Source: Arbacia lixula (Eukaryota > Echinodermata > Echinoidea > Arbacioida > Arbaciidae). From it: DNA of 64,000 nucleotides. Positions 49,711-62,720 of the stretch are shown piece after piece (position 1 is the first letter of the stretch; each line of letters begins with the position of its first letter). The notes beneath the pieces are model-generated. The model did no database searches. It was not told the origin of the DNA and worked only from the letters and a program-made list of their open reading frames with translations. Position numbers and translations under genes: made by a program. The stretch lies in NCBI GenBank assembly GCA_963669155.1, contig OZ022596.1:124001-188000 (forward strand). The letters are read 5' to 3'.

Positions 49711-51332
49711 GTCTCGTTATTTATTTATTTTTATTCCAAATTTTTGTGACATGGATATCTCAACAATGCATAAGCCATATTTCATGAAATGTTCATCATG
49801 TATGGACATATATGTGAACATGTTACAGCAACATTTTCAAGGTCATGACGTCATCGTGACGTCATCTACGAGCAGTTTAATGAAAAACTATTACCTCATG
49901 TAGCTCTAGAACTGGTCATCTCTGTGTAATGAAATTTGACATGCATATAATTAATGAGTAATTAATTTATTTCATTGAAAAAAAACGCGCGCGTACGCGT
50001 ACGTTAGTGCAAAAACGCGCGCGCAAAATTTTAAAATGCTCCAAATCAACTCAAAATTGTTTTGCGTATGTTTTAGGCTATTTCTAGCATTTCAAAAATT
50101 TCCGCGCGTGCGCGCGCGTTCGCGCGTTTTTTCGTGCGTAACGCGAACAAAACGTCAAAATTCTGTTTTTTTACTGGATTCATGTTACTGACACTACATA
50201 CAACACATCCTGTCATTTTGAGCCATTTCCATGCAATAACAAGGTCGTGCGGGTGCGTCAAATTTGAAAGTCTGCGCGTGCGTCAATACGTTTTTGTGTG
50301 CAAATATTGCAAAAAACATGACTACCTTCAATCGGCCATAGCTCTTCAGAATGGCCGGTGACCCCCAATTTTTTTTCAATATTCTGAAAGAGTGGGAAAT
50401 GTAGATGTGATTTAATGTTCGATTTACCTTTTAAATTTATGTTGATGTCATCATATTGCCATATGAATCGAAAAAATGATTTGTCATGTATGACGTCATG
50501 AACTTTTTTACCCGCTTTTGTGTATCTCAGTAATTCATGGTCAATTTTCTCCCAAATTTCAGTATGTTGTAGCTGAGACCTCGCTCCATAGTAGCAGTTG
50601 CCTTCATTTTTCATTTTGATGACGTCTTCACGGTGTAAATTTCATTATACGCATGAATGTCAAAATCGCACTTCCGTGTTATGTCAATGGAAGTGGTATT
50701 TATGAAATGACATGACGAGCTTCTAGGAGATGTATCTCACTAATATGTCAAGCTTTCACTCTGAAATTTCAGTATGTTGTAGCTGAGTCTACGAGCTTTC
50801 CGAAACGTTGTCTCCATTTTTTAATCAGATGTCAGGATCATGGTGAAATTTCAGCTTGAATATCGATTTCTTAATCATTCTAGCCCCTGCTGGGCATTAC
50901 GTGTTAAGTGAATGGGAAGATTTGTGGCTCAATAAGTAAGGCGCCGTTTTAAGATCTCGAGGCCCCCGGTTCGATTCCTGGCGTGGGTAGGGTCAACTTT
51001 TGCATTCCTTTTGCAATGTTTATTTTGCCATCTTCTTCTGTTCTATGCCTCACTTTGTCATTCTCTTTGAGATTTTCTTTCCAATTCTTTTTTCTCTCAC
51101 CCCATTCTCTTACATGACTATTAATCACGTTAGCATAAACATGTTACCATTTAGGAAATTCTCTGAAATTTTAGTATAATAGGTGCCCTATGAGCTTTCT
51201 TGAGCGCTGTCTCACATTGCTTATGGATAGTTGGTGTCACGAATGAAGGTCTATAGTTCACCGTGCATTTTCCAGCCCATGTCTGTGCATGAATTTGCCA
51301 ATGCAGACCACCTGATACTTGTCCACAAGTAT
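49711..51332 (+). repeat. Monomer M27, subfamily A
   Basis: 1622 bp, near-identical to M24 in its first part; the end differs (CCGAAACG, CTCAATAAGTAAGG). tRNA-like segment 50924-50981. Confidence 0.92.
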
Positions 51333-52946
51333 GTCTCGTTTATTTTTATTCCAAATTTTTGTGACATGGATATCTCAACAATGCATAGGCCATATTTCAT
51401 GAAATGTTCATCATGTATGGACATATATGTGAACATGTTACAGCAACATTTTCAAGGTCATGACGTCATCGTGACGTCATCTACGAGCAGTTTAATGAAA
51501 ACCTATTACCTCATGTAGCTCTAGAACTGGTCATCTCTGTGTAATGAAATTTGACATGTATATAATTAATGAGTAGCTAATTAATTTCTTTGAAAAAAAA
51601 CGCGCGCGTACGCGTACGTTAGTGCAAAAACGCGCGCGCAAAATTTTAAAATGCTCCAAATCAACTCAAAATTGTTTTGCATATGTTGTAGGCCATTTCT
51701 AGCATTTCAAAAATTTCCGCGCGTGCGCGCGCGTTCGCGCGTTTTTTCGTGCGTAACGCGAACAAAACGTCAAAATTCTGTTTTTTTACTGGATTCATGT
51801 TACTGACACTACATACAACACATCCTGTCATTTTGAGCCATTTCCATGCAATAACAAGGTCGTGCGGGTGCGTCAAAGTTCAAAGTCTGCGCGTGCGTCA
51901 ATACGTTTTTGTGTGCAAATATTGCAAAAAACATGACTACCTTCAATCGGCCATAGCTCTTCAGAATGGCCGGTGACCCCAATTTTTTTTCAATATTCTG
52001 AAAGAGTGGGAAATGTAGATGTGATTTAATGTTCGATTTACCTTTTAAATTTATGTTGATGTCATCATATTGCCATATGAATCGAAAAAATGATTTTTCA
52101 TGTATGACGTCATGAACTTTTTTACCCGCTTTTGTGTATCTCAGTAATTCATGGTCAATTTTCTCCCAAATTTCAGTATGTTGTAGCTGAGACCTCGCTC
52201 CATAGTAGGAGTTGCCTTCATTTTTCATTTTGATGACGTCTTCACGGTATAAATTTCATTATACGCATGAATGTCAAAATCGCACTTCCGTGTTATGTCA
52301 ATGGAAGTGGTATTTATGAAATGACATGACGAGCTTCTAGGAGATGTATCTCACTAATATGTCAAGCTTTCACTCTGAAATTTCAGTATGTTGTAGCTGA
52401 GTCTACGAGCTTTCCGAAACGTCGTCTCCATTTTTTAATCAGATGTCGGGATCATGGTGAAATTTCAGCTTGAATATCGATTTCTTAATCATTCTAGCCC
52501 CTGCTGGGCATTACGTGTTAAGTGAATGGGAAGATTTGTGGCTCAATAGGTAAGGCGCCGTTTTAAGATCTCGAGGCCCCCGGTTCGATTCCTGGCGTGG
52601 GTAGGGTCAACTTTTGCATTCCTTTTGCAATGTTTATTTTGCCATCTTCTTCTGTTCTATGCCTCACTTTGTCATTCTCTTTGAGATTTTCTTTCCAATT
52701 CTTTTTTCTCTCACCCCATTCTCTTACATGACTATTAATCACGTTAGCATAAACATGTTACCATTTAGGAAATTCTCTGAAATTTTAGTATAATAGGTGC
52801 CCTATGAGCTTTCTTGAGCGCTGTCTCACATTGCTTATGGATAGTTGGTGTCACGAATGAAGGTCTATAGTTCACCGTGCATTTTCCAGCCCATGTCTGT
52901 GCATGAATTTGCCAATGCAGACCACCTGATACTTGTCCACAAGTAT
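51333..52946 (+). repeat. Monomer M28, subfamily A
   Basis: 1614 bp, no insert. tRNA-like segment 52538-52595. Confidence 0.92.
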
Positions 52947-54633
52947 GTCTCGTTAGGTGGTCTGTCGCCAACGACAGATCACCTCTTAATTTCGTTAGAA
53001 TTTTCTTTCTTTATTTATTATTTATTTATTTTTATTCCAAATTTTTGTGACATGGATATCTCAACAATGCATAGGCCATATTTCATGAAATGTTCATCAT
53101 GTATGGACATATATGTGAACATGTTACAGCAACATTTTCAAGGTCATGACGTCATCGTGACGTCATCTACGAGCAGTTTAATGAAAAACTATTACCTCAT
53201 GTAGCTCTAGAACTGGTCATCTCTGTGTAATGAAATTTGACATGCATATAATTAATGAGTAGCTAATTAATTTCATTGAAAAAAAACGCGCGCGTACGCG
53301 TACGTTAGTGCAAAAACGCGCGCGCAAAATTTTAAAATGCTCTAAATCAACTCAAAATTGTTTTGCATATGTTTCAGGCCATTTCTAGCATTTCAAAAAT
53401 TTCCGCGCGTGCGCGCGCGTTCGCGCGTTTTTTCGTGCGTAACGCGAACAAAACGTCAAAATTCTGTTTTTTTACTGGATTCATGTTACTGACACTACAT
53501 ACAAGACATCCTGTCATTTTGAGCCATTTCCATGCAATAACAAGGTCGTGCGGGTGCGTCAAAGTTCAAAGTCTGCGCGTGCGTCAATACGTTTTTGTGT
53601 GCAAATATTGCAAAAAACATGACTACCTTCAATCGGCCATAGCTCTTCAGAATGGCCGGTGACCCCCAATTTTTTTTCAATATTCTGAAAGAGTGGGAAA
53701 TGTAGATGTGATTTAATGTTCGATTTACCTTTTAAATTTATGTTGATGTCATCATATTGCCATATGAATCGAAAAAATGATTTTTCATGTATGACGTCAT
53801 GAACTTTTTTACCCGCTTTTGTGTATCTCAGTAATTCATGGTCAATTTTCTCCCAAATTTCAGTATGTTGTAGCTGAGACCTCGCTCCATAGCAGCAGTT
53901 GCCTTCATTTTTCATTTTGATGACGTCTTCACGGTGTAAATTTCATTATACGCATGAATGTCAAAATCGCACTTCCGTGTTATGTCAATGGAAGTGGTAT
54001 TTATGAAATGACATGACGAGCTTCTAGGAGATGTATCTCACTAATATGTCAAGCTTTCACTCTGAAATTTCAGTATGTTGTAGCTGAGTCTACGAGCTTT
54101 CCGGAACGTTGTCTCCATTTTTTAATCAGATGTCGGGATCATGGTGAAATTTCAGCTTGAATATCGATTTCTTAATCATTCTAGCCCCTGCTGGGCATTA
54201 CGTGTTAAGTGAATGGGAAGATTTGTGGCTCAATAGGTAAGGCGCCGTTTTAAGATCTCGAGGCCCCCGGTTCGATTCCTGGCGTGGGTAGGGTCAACTT
54301 TTGCATTCCTTTTGCAATGTTTATTTTGCCATCTTCTTCTGTTCTATGCCTCACTTTGTCATTCTCTTTGAGATTTTCTTTCCAATTCTTTTTTCTCTCA
54401 CCCCATTCTCTTACATGACTATTAATCACGTTAGCATAAACATGTTACCATTTAGGAAATTCTCTGAAATTTTAGTATAATAGGTGCCCTATGAGCTTTC
54501 TTGAGCGCTGTCTCACATTGCTTATGGATAGTTGGTGTCACGAATGAAGGTCTATAGTTCACCGTGCATTTTCCAGCCCATGTCTGTGCATGAATTTGCC
54601 AATGCAGACCACCTGATACTTGTCCACAAGTAT
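52947..54633 (+). repeat. Monomer M29, subfamily A with one palindromic insert
   Basis: 1687 bp. The insert follows CTCGTT with almost no AT tract before it. tRNA-like segment 54225-54282. Confidence 0.92.
52955..52984 (+). repeat. Palindromic insert, one copy (M29)
   Basis: Common form, starting 8 bp after the boundary hairpin; the shortest spacing apart from M30. Confidence 0.9.
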
Positions 54634-56012
54634 GTCTCGTTAGGTGGTCTGCCATGCAGATCACCTCTTGTGTTTGTCCGAATTTTCTTTCTTTATTTCT
54701 TTATTTATTTATTTTTATTCCAAATTTTTGTGGCATGGATATCTCAACAATGCATGAGCCATTTTTCATGAAATTTTCATCATGCATGGATATGTACGTG
54801 AACATGTTCCAGCAACATTTTCAAGGTCATGACGTCATCGTGACGTCATCTACGAGCAGTTTAATGAAAACCTTTTACCTCATGTAGCTCTAGAACCAAT
54901 CATTTATAGCTATTGAAAATTGACATACATAGATCTAATAATAATACAATTAATTTCAATAAATAAAAACGCGCGCGTACGCGTACGTTAGTGCAAAAAC
55001 GCGCGCGCAAAATTTTAAAATGCTCCAAATCAACTTAAAATTGTTTTGCATATGTTTCAGGCTATTTCCAGCATTTCAAAAATTTCCGCGCGTGGGGGCG
55101 CGTTCGCGCGTTTTTCCGTGCGTAACACGAATAGAACGTCAAAATTCCTTTTTTCTAATGCATTCATGTTACTGACACTACATACAACACATCCTGTCAT
55201 TTTGAGCCATTTGCATGCAATAACAAGGTCGTGCGGGTGCGTCAAAGTTGAAAGTCTGCGCGTGCGTCAATACGTTTTTGTGTGCAAATATCGCAAAAAA
55301 CATGACTGCCTTCAATCGGCCATACCTCCTCAGAATGGCCGGAGACTCCCAATTTTCTTTTGATATTTGGAAAGAGTATGAAATGTAGATGTCATTTCAT
55401 GTGTCATTTTACCAGTAAGTACATGGTGACGTCATCATATTGCCATATGAATCGAAAAAATGAATTTTCAATTATGACGTCATGAACTTTTTACCCGCTT
55501 TTGCATATCTCAGTAATCCTTTGTCAATTTTCTCCCAAATTTCAGTATGTTGTGCCTAGGACATTGCTCTATGGCACGTTTGCCCTAACTTTTCAATTCG
55601 TTAACATCTTCAAGGTGAAAATATGATTATAGGCATTAAAGTCAGAATCACACGTTTTCACGTGTAATGTCAATGGGAGGGTCATTTATTTGAAATCATG
55701 AAATGACATGGCAATCTTTCAGGAGCTATATCTTTTCCTATGTTACGATCTTTTACTCTGAAATTTTAGAATGTTGTAGCTGAATCTAGTAGCTTTCGGC
55801 CATGTGGTCTCCATTTTTACATTAGATAACGGGATCATGGTAAAATTTCAGCTTGAATATCGATTTCTAAATCATTCTAGCCACTGCTAGCGGGCATTAC
55901 GTGAAAAGTGAATGCGAAGATTTGTGGCTCAATTGGTAAGGCGATGTTTTAAGAACGTTCATTTACCAGCCCATGCCAGTGCATGAATTTGCCAATACTT
56001 GTCCACAAGTAT
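54634..56012 (+). repeat. Monomer M30, short C/D type with shortest palindromic insert
   Basis: 1379 bp. It begins D-like (GTGGCATGG, ACCAATCATTTATAGC) and ends C-like, with the same B-box-removing deletion as M16. A box from 55924. The second CpG tract is altered (CGCGTGGGGGCGCG). GCAGACCACCT before the final hairpin is lost. Confidence 0.9.
54642..54666 (+). repeat. Palindromic insert, shortest variant (M30)
   Basis: 25 bp: the outer arms are kept and the centre is reduced to CCATG, still self-complementary (CTGC, CAT, GCAG). Confidence 0.88.
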
Positions 56013-57718
56013 GTCTCGTTATTTATTAGGTGGTCTGTCGTGCACCGACAGATCACCTTCTAATTTCGTCAGAATCTTCTTTCTTATTTTTATTCCTTGC
56101 CCCCCACTTTTTTGTGGCATGGATATCTCAAGAATGCACGTGTCATGTCTTATGATATTTTTACCGTGTATAGGTATACATGTGAACTTGCGAAAATAAC
56201 ATTTTCAAGGTCATGGCATAATCGTGACGTCATCTACGAGCAATTTAATGAAAATCTATTAACGTTCATATCTCCAGAACTGATCATATTTAGCCAATGA
56301 AAAATAATATGCATAAAGTTAATGATGTAACAATAAATTTTAATGAATAAAAACGCGCGCGTACGCGTGCGTTAGTGCAAAATCGCGCGCGCAAAATTTT
56401 AAAATGCTCCAAATCAACTCAAAATTGTTTTGCATATGTTTCAGGTCATTTAAAACATCTCAAAAATTTCCGCGCGTGTGCGCGCGTTCGCGCGTTTTTT
56501 CGTGCGTAACGCGTACGCAGCCTCAAAATTCCATTTTTTTTACTAGTTTCATGTCTCTGACACTACAAACAACACATCCTGCAATTTTGACCCATTTCCA
56601 TGCCATAACAAGGTCGTGCGGGTACGTCAAAGTTGAAAGTCTGCGCGTGCGTCAATACGTTTTTGTGTGCAAATATTGCAAAAAACATGACTACCTTCAA
56701 TCGGCCATAGCTCTTTAAAATGGCCGGTGACCCCCATTTTTTTTTTAAAATTTGGAAAGAGTGGGAATTGTAGATGCTATTTTATGTATCATTTGGTCGT
56801 TAAAAACATCGTGACATCATCATATTGCCATATGAATCGAAAAAATTAATTTTCATGTATGACGTCATAAACTTTTTTACCCGTTCTTGCGTATCTCAGT
56901 AATCCTTGGTCAATTTTCTTCCAAATTTCAGTATGTGATAGCTGAGACATTGCTCTATGAGAAATTAGCCCTAATATATCAATAGGATTCCATCTTTATG
57001 GTATAAATTTGATTATAGACATTAATGTCAACATCGATCGTATGTACGTGTTATGTCAATGGAAGGGGTATTTATTAAATGACATGACGATCTTCTAGGA
57101 GCTGTATCTCGCTTATGTTCAATTCTGTTACTCTGAAATTTTAGTATGTTGTAGCTGAGTCTACTAGCTTTCGAGGACGTCATCTTTTTTTTAATCAAAT
57201 GTCGCGATCATAGCGAAATTTCAGCTTGAATATCAATTTCTTAATCATTCTAGCCCCTGCTGGGCATTACGTGTTAAGTGAATGGGAAGATGTGTGGCTC
57301 AATTGGTAAGGCGCCGCGTTTTAAGATCTCGAGGCCCCCGGTTCGATTCCTGGAGTGGGTAGGGTAAATTTTTGCATTCCTTTTACAATGTTTTTTTTTT
57401 GCCATCTTTTTCTGTTCTATCCCTCACTTTGTCATTCTCTTTGAGATTTTCTTTCCCATTCGTTTTCTCTCGCCCCTTTATCTTACGTGGCTATTCATTA
57501 CATGTTAGCACAATATACATGTAACCATTTAGGCATGTCTCTGAAATGTACGTTAGTAGACATTGTAGGTGCGCTCTGAGCTTTCTTGAGCGGAGTCTCT
57601 GATTGTTTATGAATAGATGGTGTCACGATTGAAGGTCTATAGTTCACTGTGCATTTTCTAGCCCGTGTCTGTGCATGAATTTGCCAATGCAGACCACCTT
57701 ATACTTGTCCACAAGTAT
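56013..57718 (+). repeat. Monomer M31, diverged front with B-type back
   Basis: 1706 bp with a variant insert. The front is the most diverged in the array (CTTGCCCCCCACTTTTTTGTGG); from about 56740 it follows subfamily B. tRNA-like segment 57294-57353 has the B-type CGCCGCG. Confidence 0.9.
56028..56058 (+). repeat. Palindromic insert, TCGTGCACCGA variant (M31)
   Basis: The stem CTGTCG/CGACAG is kept and the loop is enlarged to TGCAC. The tail is TTCTAATTTCGTCAGAATC. Confidence 0.88.
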
Positions 57719-59344
57719 GTCTCGTTTATTTATTTATTTTTATTCCAAATTTTTGTGACATGGATATCTCAACAATGCAAAAGCCATATTTCATGAAATG
57801 TTCATCATGTATGGACATATATGTGAACATGTTACAGCAACATTTTCAAGGTCATGACGTTATCGTGACGTCATCTACGAGCAGTTTAATGAAAAACTAT
57901 TACCTCATGTAGCTCTAGAACTGGTCATCTCTGTGTAATGAAATTTGACATGCATATAGTTAATAAGTAGTTAATTAATTTCATTGAAAAAAAATGCGCG
58001 CGTACGCGTACGTTAGTGCAAAAACGCGCGCGCAAAATTTTAAAATGCTCCAAATCAACTCAAAATTGTTTTGCATATGTTTTAGGCTATTTCTAGCATT
58101 TCAAAAATTTCCGCGCGTGCGCGCGCGTTCGCGCGTTTTTTCGTGCGTAACGCGAACAAAACGTCAGAATTCTGTTTTTTTACTAAATTCATATTACTGA
58201 CACTACATTCAACACATCCTGTCATTTTGAGCCATTTCCATGCAATAACAAGGTCGTGCGGGTGCGTCAAAGTTCAAAGTCTGCGCGTGCGTCAATACGT
58301 TTTTGTGTGCAAATATTGCAAAAAACATGACTACCTTCAATCGGCCATAGCTCTTCAGAATGGCCGGTGACCCCCAATTTTTTTTCAATATTCTGAAAGA
58401 GTGGGAAATGTAGATGTGATTTAATGTTCGATTTACCTTTTAAATTTATGTTGATGTCATCATATTGCCATATGAATCGAAAAAATGATTTTTCATGTAT
58501 GACGTCATGAACTTTTTTACCCGCTTTTGTGTATCTCAGTAATTCATGGTCAATTTTCTCCCAAATTTCAGTATGTTGTAGCTGAGACCTCGCTCCATAG
58601 TTGGAGTTGCCTTCATTTTTCATTTTGATGACGTCCTCACGGTGTAAATTTCATTATACGCATGAATGTCAAAATCGCACTTCCGTGTTAAGTCAATGGA
58701 AGTGGTATTTATGAAATGACATGACGAGCTTCTAGGAGATGTATCTCACTAATATGTCAAGCTTTCACTCTGAAATTTCAGTATGTTGTAGCTGAGTCTA
58801 CGAGCTTTCCGGAACGTTGTCTCCATTTTTTAATCAGATGTCGGGATCATGGTGAAATTTCAGCTTGAATATCGATTTCTTAATCATTCTAGCCCCTGCT
58901 GGGCATTACGTGTTAAGTGAATGGGAAGATTTGTGGCTCAATAGGTAAGGCGCCGTTTTAAGATCTCGAGGCCCCCGGTTCGATTCCTGGCGTGGGTAGG
59001 GTCAACTTTTGCATTCCTTTTGCAATGTTTATTTTGCCATCTTCTTCTGTTCTATGCCTCACTTTGTCATTCTCTTTGAGATTTTCTTTCCCATTCGTTT
59101 TCCCTTTATCTTACGTGGCTATTAATTACATGTTAGCACAATATACATGTAACCATTTAGGCATGTCTCTGAAATGTACGTTAGTAGACATTGTAGGTGC
59201 GCTATGAGCTTTCTTCAGCGGAGTCTCTGATTGCTTATGAATAGATGGTGTCACGATTGAAGGTCCATATCACCGTGCATTTCCTAGCCCATGTCAGTGC
59301 ATGAATTTGCCAATGCAGACCACCTTATACTTGTCCACAAGTAT
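57719..59344 (+). repeat. Monomer M32, A-to-B chimera
   Basis: 1626 bp. A-type through the tRNA-like segment (58933-58990), then B-type from about 59090 (CCCATTCGTTTTCCC, GAGTCTCTGATTGC). Confidence 0.9.
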
Positions 59345-60947
59345 GTCTCGTTTATTTTTATTCCAAAATTTTGTGGCATGGATATCTCAACAATGCATTA
59401 GTCATTTTTCATGAAATCTTCATCATGTATGAATATGTACGTGAACAGGTTCCAGCAACATTTTCAAGGTCATGACGTTATCGTGACGTCATCTACGAGC
59501 AGTTTAATAAAAACCTATTACCTCATCTAGCTCTAGAACCAATCATTTATAGCTAATGAAAATTGACATGCATAAATTTAATGATAATACAATTAATTTC
59601 AATAAATTAAAACGCGCGCGTACGCGTACGTTAGTGCAAAAACGCGCGCGCAAAATTTTTAAATACTCCAAATCAACTCAAAATTGTTTTGCATATGTTT
59701 CAGGCCATTTCTAGCATTTCAAACATTTCCGCGCGTGCGCGCGCGTTCGCGCGTTTTTTCGTGCGTAACGCGAACAAAACGTCAAAATTCTGTTTTTTTA
59801 CTGGATTCATGTTACTGACACTACATACAACACATCCTGTCATTTTGAGCCATTTCCATGCAATAACAAGGTCGTGCGGGTGCGTCAAAGTTCAAAGTCT
59901 GCGCGTGCGTCAATACGTTTTTGTGTGCAAATATTGCAAAAAACATGACTACCTTCAATCGGCCATAGCTCTTCAGAATGGCCGGTAACCCCCAATTTTT
60001 TTTCAATATTCTGAAAGAGTGGGAAATGTAGATGTGATTTAATGTTCGATTTACCTTTTAAATTTATGTTGATGTCATCATATTGCCATATGAATCGAAA
60101 AAGTGATTTTTCATGTATGACGTCATGAACTTTTTTACCCGCTTTTGTGTATCTCAGTAATTCATGGTCAATTTTCTCCCAAATTTCAGTATGTTGTAGC
60201 TGAGACCTCGCTCCATAGTAAGAGTTGCCTTCATTTTTCATTTTGATGACGTCTTCACGGTGTAAATTTCATTATACGCATGAATGTCAAAATCGCACTT
60301 CCGTGTTATGTCAATGGAAGTGGTATTTATGAAATGACATGACGAGCTTCTAGGAGATGTATCTCACTAATATGTCAAGCTTTCACTCTGAAATTTCAGT
60401 ATGTTGTAGCTGAGTCTACGAGCTTTCCGAAACGTTGTCTCCATTTTTTAATCAGATGTCGGGATCATGGTGAAATTTCAGCTTGAATATCGATTTCTTA
60501 ATCATTCTAGCCCCTGCTGGGCATTACGTGTTAAGTGAATGGCTCAATAGGTAAGGCGCCGTTTTAAGATCTCGAGGCCCCCGGTTCGATTCCTGGCGTG
60601 GGTAGGGTCAACTTTTGCATTCCTTTTGCAATGTTTATTTTGCCATCTTCTTCTGTTCTATGCCTCACTTTGTCATTCTCTTTGAGATTTTCTTTCCAAT
60701 TCTTTTTTCTCTCACCCCATTCTCTTACATGACTATTAATCACGTTAGCATAAACATGTTACCATTTAGGAAATTCTCTGAAATTTTAGTATAATAGGTG
60801 CCCTATGAGCTTTCTTGAGCGCTGTCTCACATTGCTTATGGATAGTTGGTGTCACGAATGAAGGTCTATAGTTCACCGTGCATTTTCCAGCCCATGTCTG
60901 TGCATGAATTTGCCAATGCAGACCACCTGATACTTGTCCACAAGTAT
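59345..60947 (+). repeat. Monomer M33, D-to-A chimera
   Basis: 1603 bp. D-like until about 59690, A-type afterwards. The pre-A-box deletion matches M5. tRNA-like segment 60540-60596. Confidence 0.9.
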
Positions 60948-62720
60948 GTCTCGTTTATTTATTAGGTGGTCTGCCATGCCATGGCAGATCACCTCTTGTG
61001 TTTGTCCGATTTTTCTTTCTTTATTATTAGGTGGTCTGCCATGCAGATCACCTCTTGTTTTCGTCCGATTTTTCTTTCTTTCTTTATTTCTTTATTTATT
61101 TATTTTTATTCCAAATTTTTGTGGCATGGATATCTCAACAATGCATGGGCCATTTTTCATCAAATCTTCATCATGCATGGGTATATACGTGAACATGTTC
61201 CAGCAACATTTTCAAGGTCATGACGTCATCTTGACGTCATCTACGAGCAGTTTAATGAAAATCTATTATCTCATGTAGCTCTAGAACCAATCATTTATAG
61301 CTAATGAAAATTGACATGCATAAATTTAATGATAATTCAATTGATTTCAATAAATAAAAACGTGCGCGTACGCGTACGTTAGTGCAAAAACGCGCGCGCA
61401 AGATTTTTAAGTTCTCCAAATCAACTCAAAATTGTTTTGCATATGTTTCAGGCCATTTCTAGCATTTCGAAAATTTCTGCGCGTGCGCGTGCGTTCGCGC
61501 GTATTTCCGCGCGTAACGCGAACAAAACGTCAAAATTCCGTTTTTCTACTGGATTCATGTTTCTGACACTACAAACAACACATCCTGTCATTTTGAGCCA
61601 TTTCCATGCAATAACAAGGTCGTGCGGGTGCGTCAAAGTTCAAAGTCTGCGCGTGCGTCAATACGTTTTTGTGTGCAAATATTGCAAAAAACATGACTAC
61701 CTTCAATCGGCCATAGCTCTTCGGAATGGCTGGTGATCCCCAATTTTTTTTTAATATTTGGAAAGAGTATGAAATGTAGATGTCATTTCATGTGTCATTT
61801 TACCGGTAAATACGTGGTGACGTCATCATATTGCCATATGAATCGAAAAAATGAATTTTCAATTATGACGTCAAAATTTTTTTTACCCGCTTTTGCATAT
61901 CTCAGTAATCCTTGATCAATTTTCTCCCAAATTTCACTCTGATGTAGCCGACACCTTCTTCTCTAGATAACTTTTATTCATTTGTCATTTAGATGACGTC
62001 TTCATGGTGTAAATTTCATTATACGCATTAGTGTCGTAATCGGGCGCATGTACGTGTTATGTCAATGGAAGGGGTATTTATGAAATGACATGACGACCTT
62101 CTAGGAGCTGTATCTCGCTGACGTTTGAATCTGTTAATCTGAATTTTTAGTATGTAGAAGCTGAGTCTACGAGCTTTCCGGGACGTCGTCTCCATTTTTT
62201 AATCAGATGTCGGGATCATGGTGAAATTTCAGCTTGAATATCGATTTCTTAATCATTCTAGCACCTGCTGGGCATTACGTGTTAAGTGAATGGGAAGATG
62301 TGTGGCTCAATGGGTAAAGCGCCGTTTTAAGATCTCGAGGCCCCCGGTTCGATTCCTGGCGTGGGTAGGGTCAACTTTTGCATTCCTTTTGCAATGTTTA
62401 TTTTGCCATCTTCTTCTGTTCTACCCCTCACTTTGTCATTCTCTTTGAGATTTTCTTTCCCATTCGTTTTCTCTCGCCCCTTTATCTTACGTGGCTATTA
62501 ATTACATGTTAGCACAATATACATGTAACCATTTAGGCATGTCTCTGAAATGTACGTTAGTAGACATTGTAGGTGCGCTATGAGCTTTCTTGAGCGGAGT
62601 CTCTGATTGCTTATGAATAGATGGTGTCACGATTGAAGGTCCATATCACCGTGCATTTTCTAGCCCATGTCAGTGCATGAATTTGCCAATGCAGACCACC
62701 TTATACTTGTCCACAAGTAT
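60948..62720 (+). repeat. Monomer M34, subfamily D with two variant inserts
   Basis: 1773 bp. The only full-length D copy; tRNA-like segment 62302-62359 (A box CTCAATGGGTAAAGC, intact B box). Its 3' end is B-like. Confidence 0.9.
60964..61053 (+). repeat. Palindromic inserts, two different variants side by side (M34)
   Basis: The first (60964-60994) has centre CCATGCCATGG as in M12; the second (61029-61053) has the short CCATG centre as in M30. The two forms coexist 65 bp apart. Confidence 0.9.

Larger units (their letters stand above)
41441..51332 (+). repeat. Tandem duplication of a trimer (M22-M24 and M25-M27)
   Basis: 41441-46292 (4,852 bp) and 46293-51332 (5,040 bp) align monomer by monomer. 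The 188-bp length difference lies in the two palindromic inserts and tail of M25. Confidence 0.85.

Noticed and set aside
9659..62359. Calling each tRNA-like segment a tRNA gene
   Set aside because: No acceptor stem pairs, the anticodon stem is mismatched and subfamily A lost two more bases. Only the internal promoter boxes are kept.
10063..62720. Boundary hairpin as a Helitron 3' terminus
   Set aside because: A hairpin near the unit end and AT-rich junctions are suggestive, but the required CTRRT end after the hairpin and a TC start are not found, and there is no Rep/helicase coding part. Kept only as a weak possibility.
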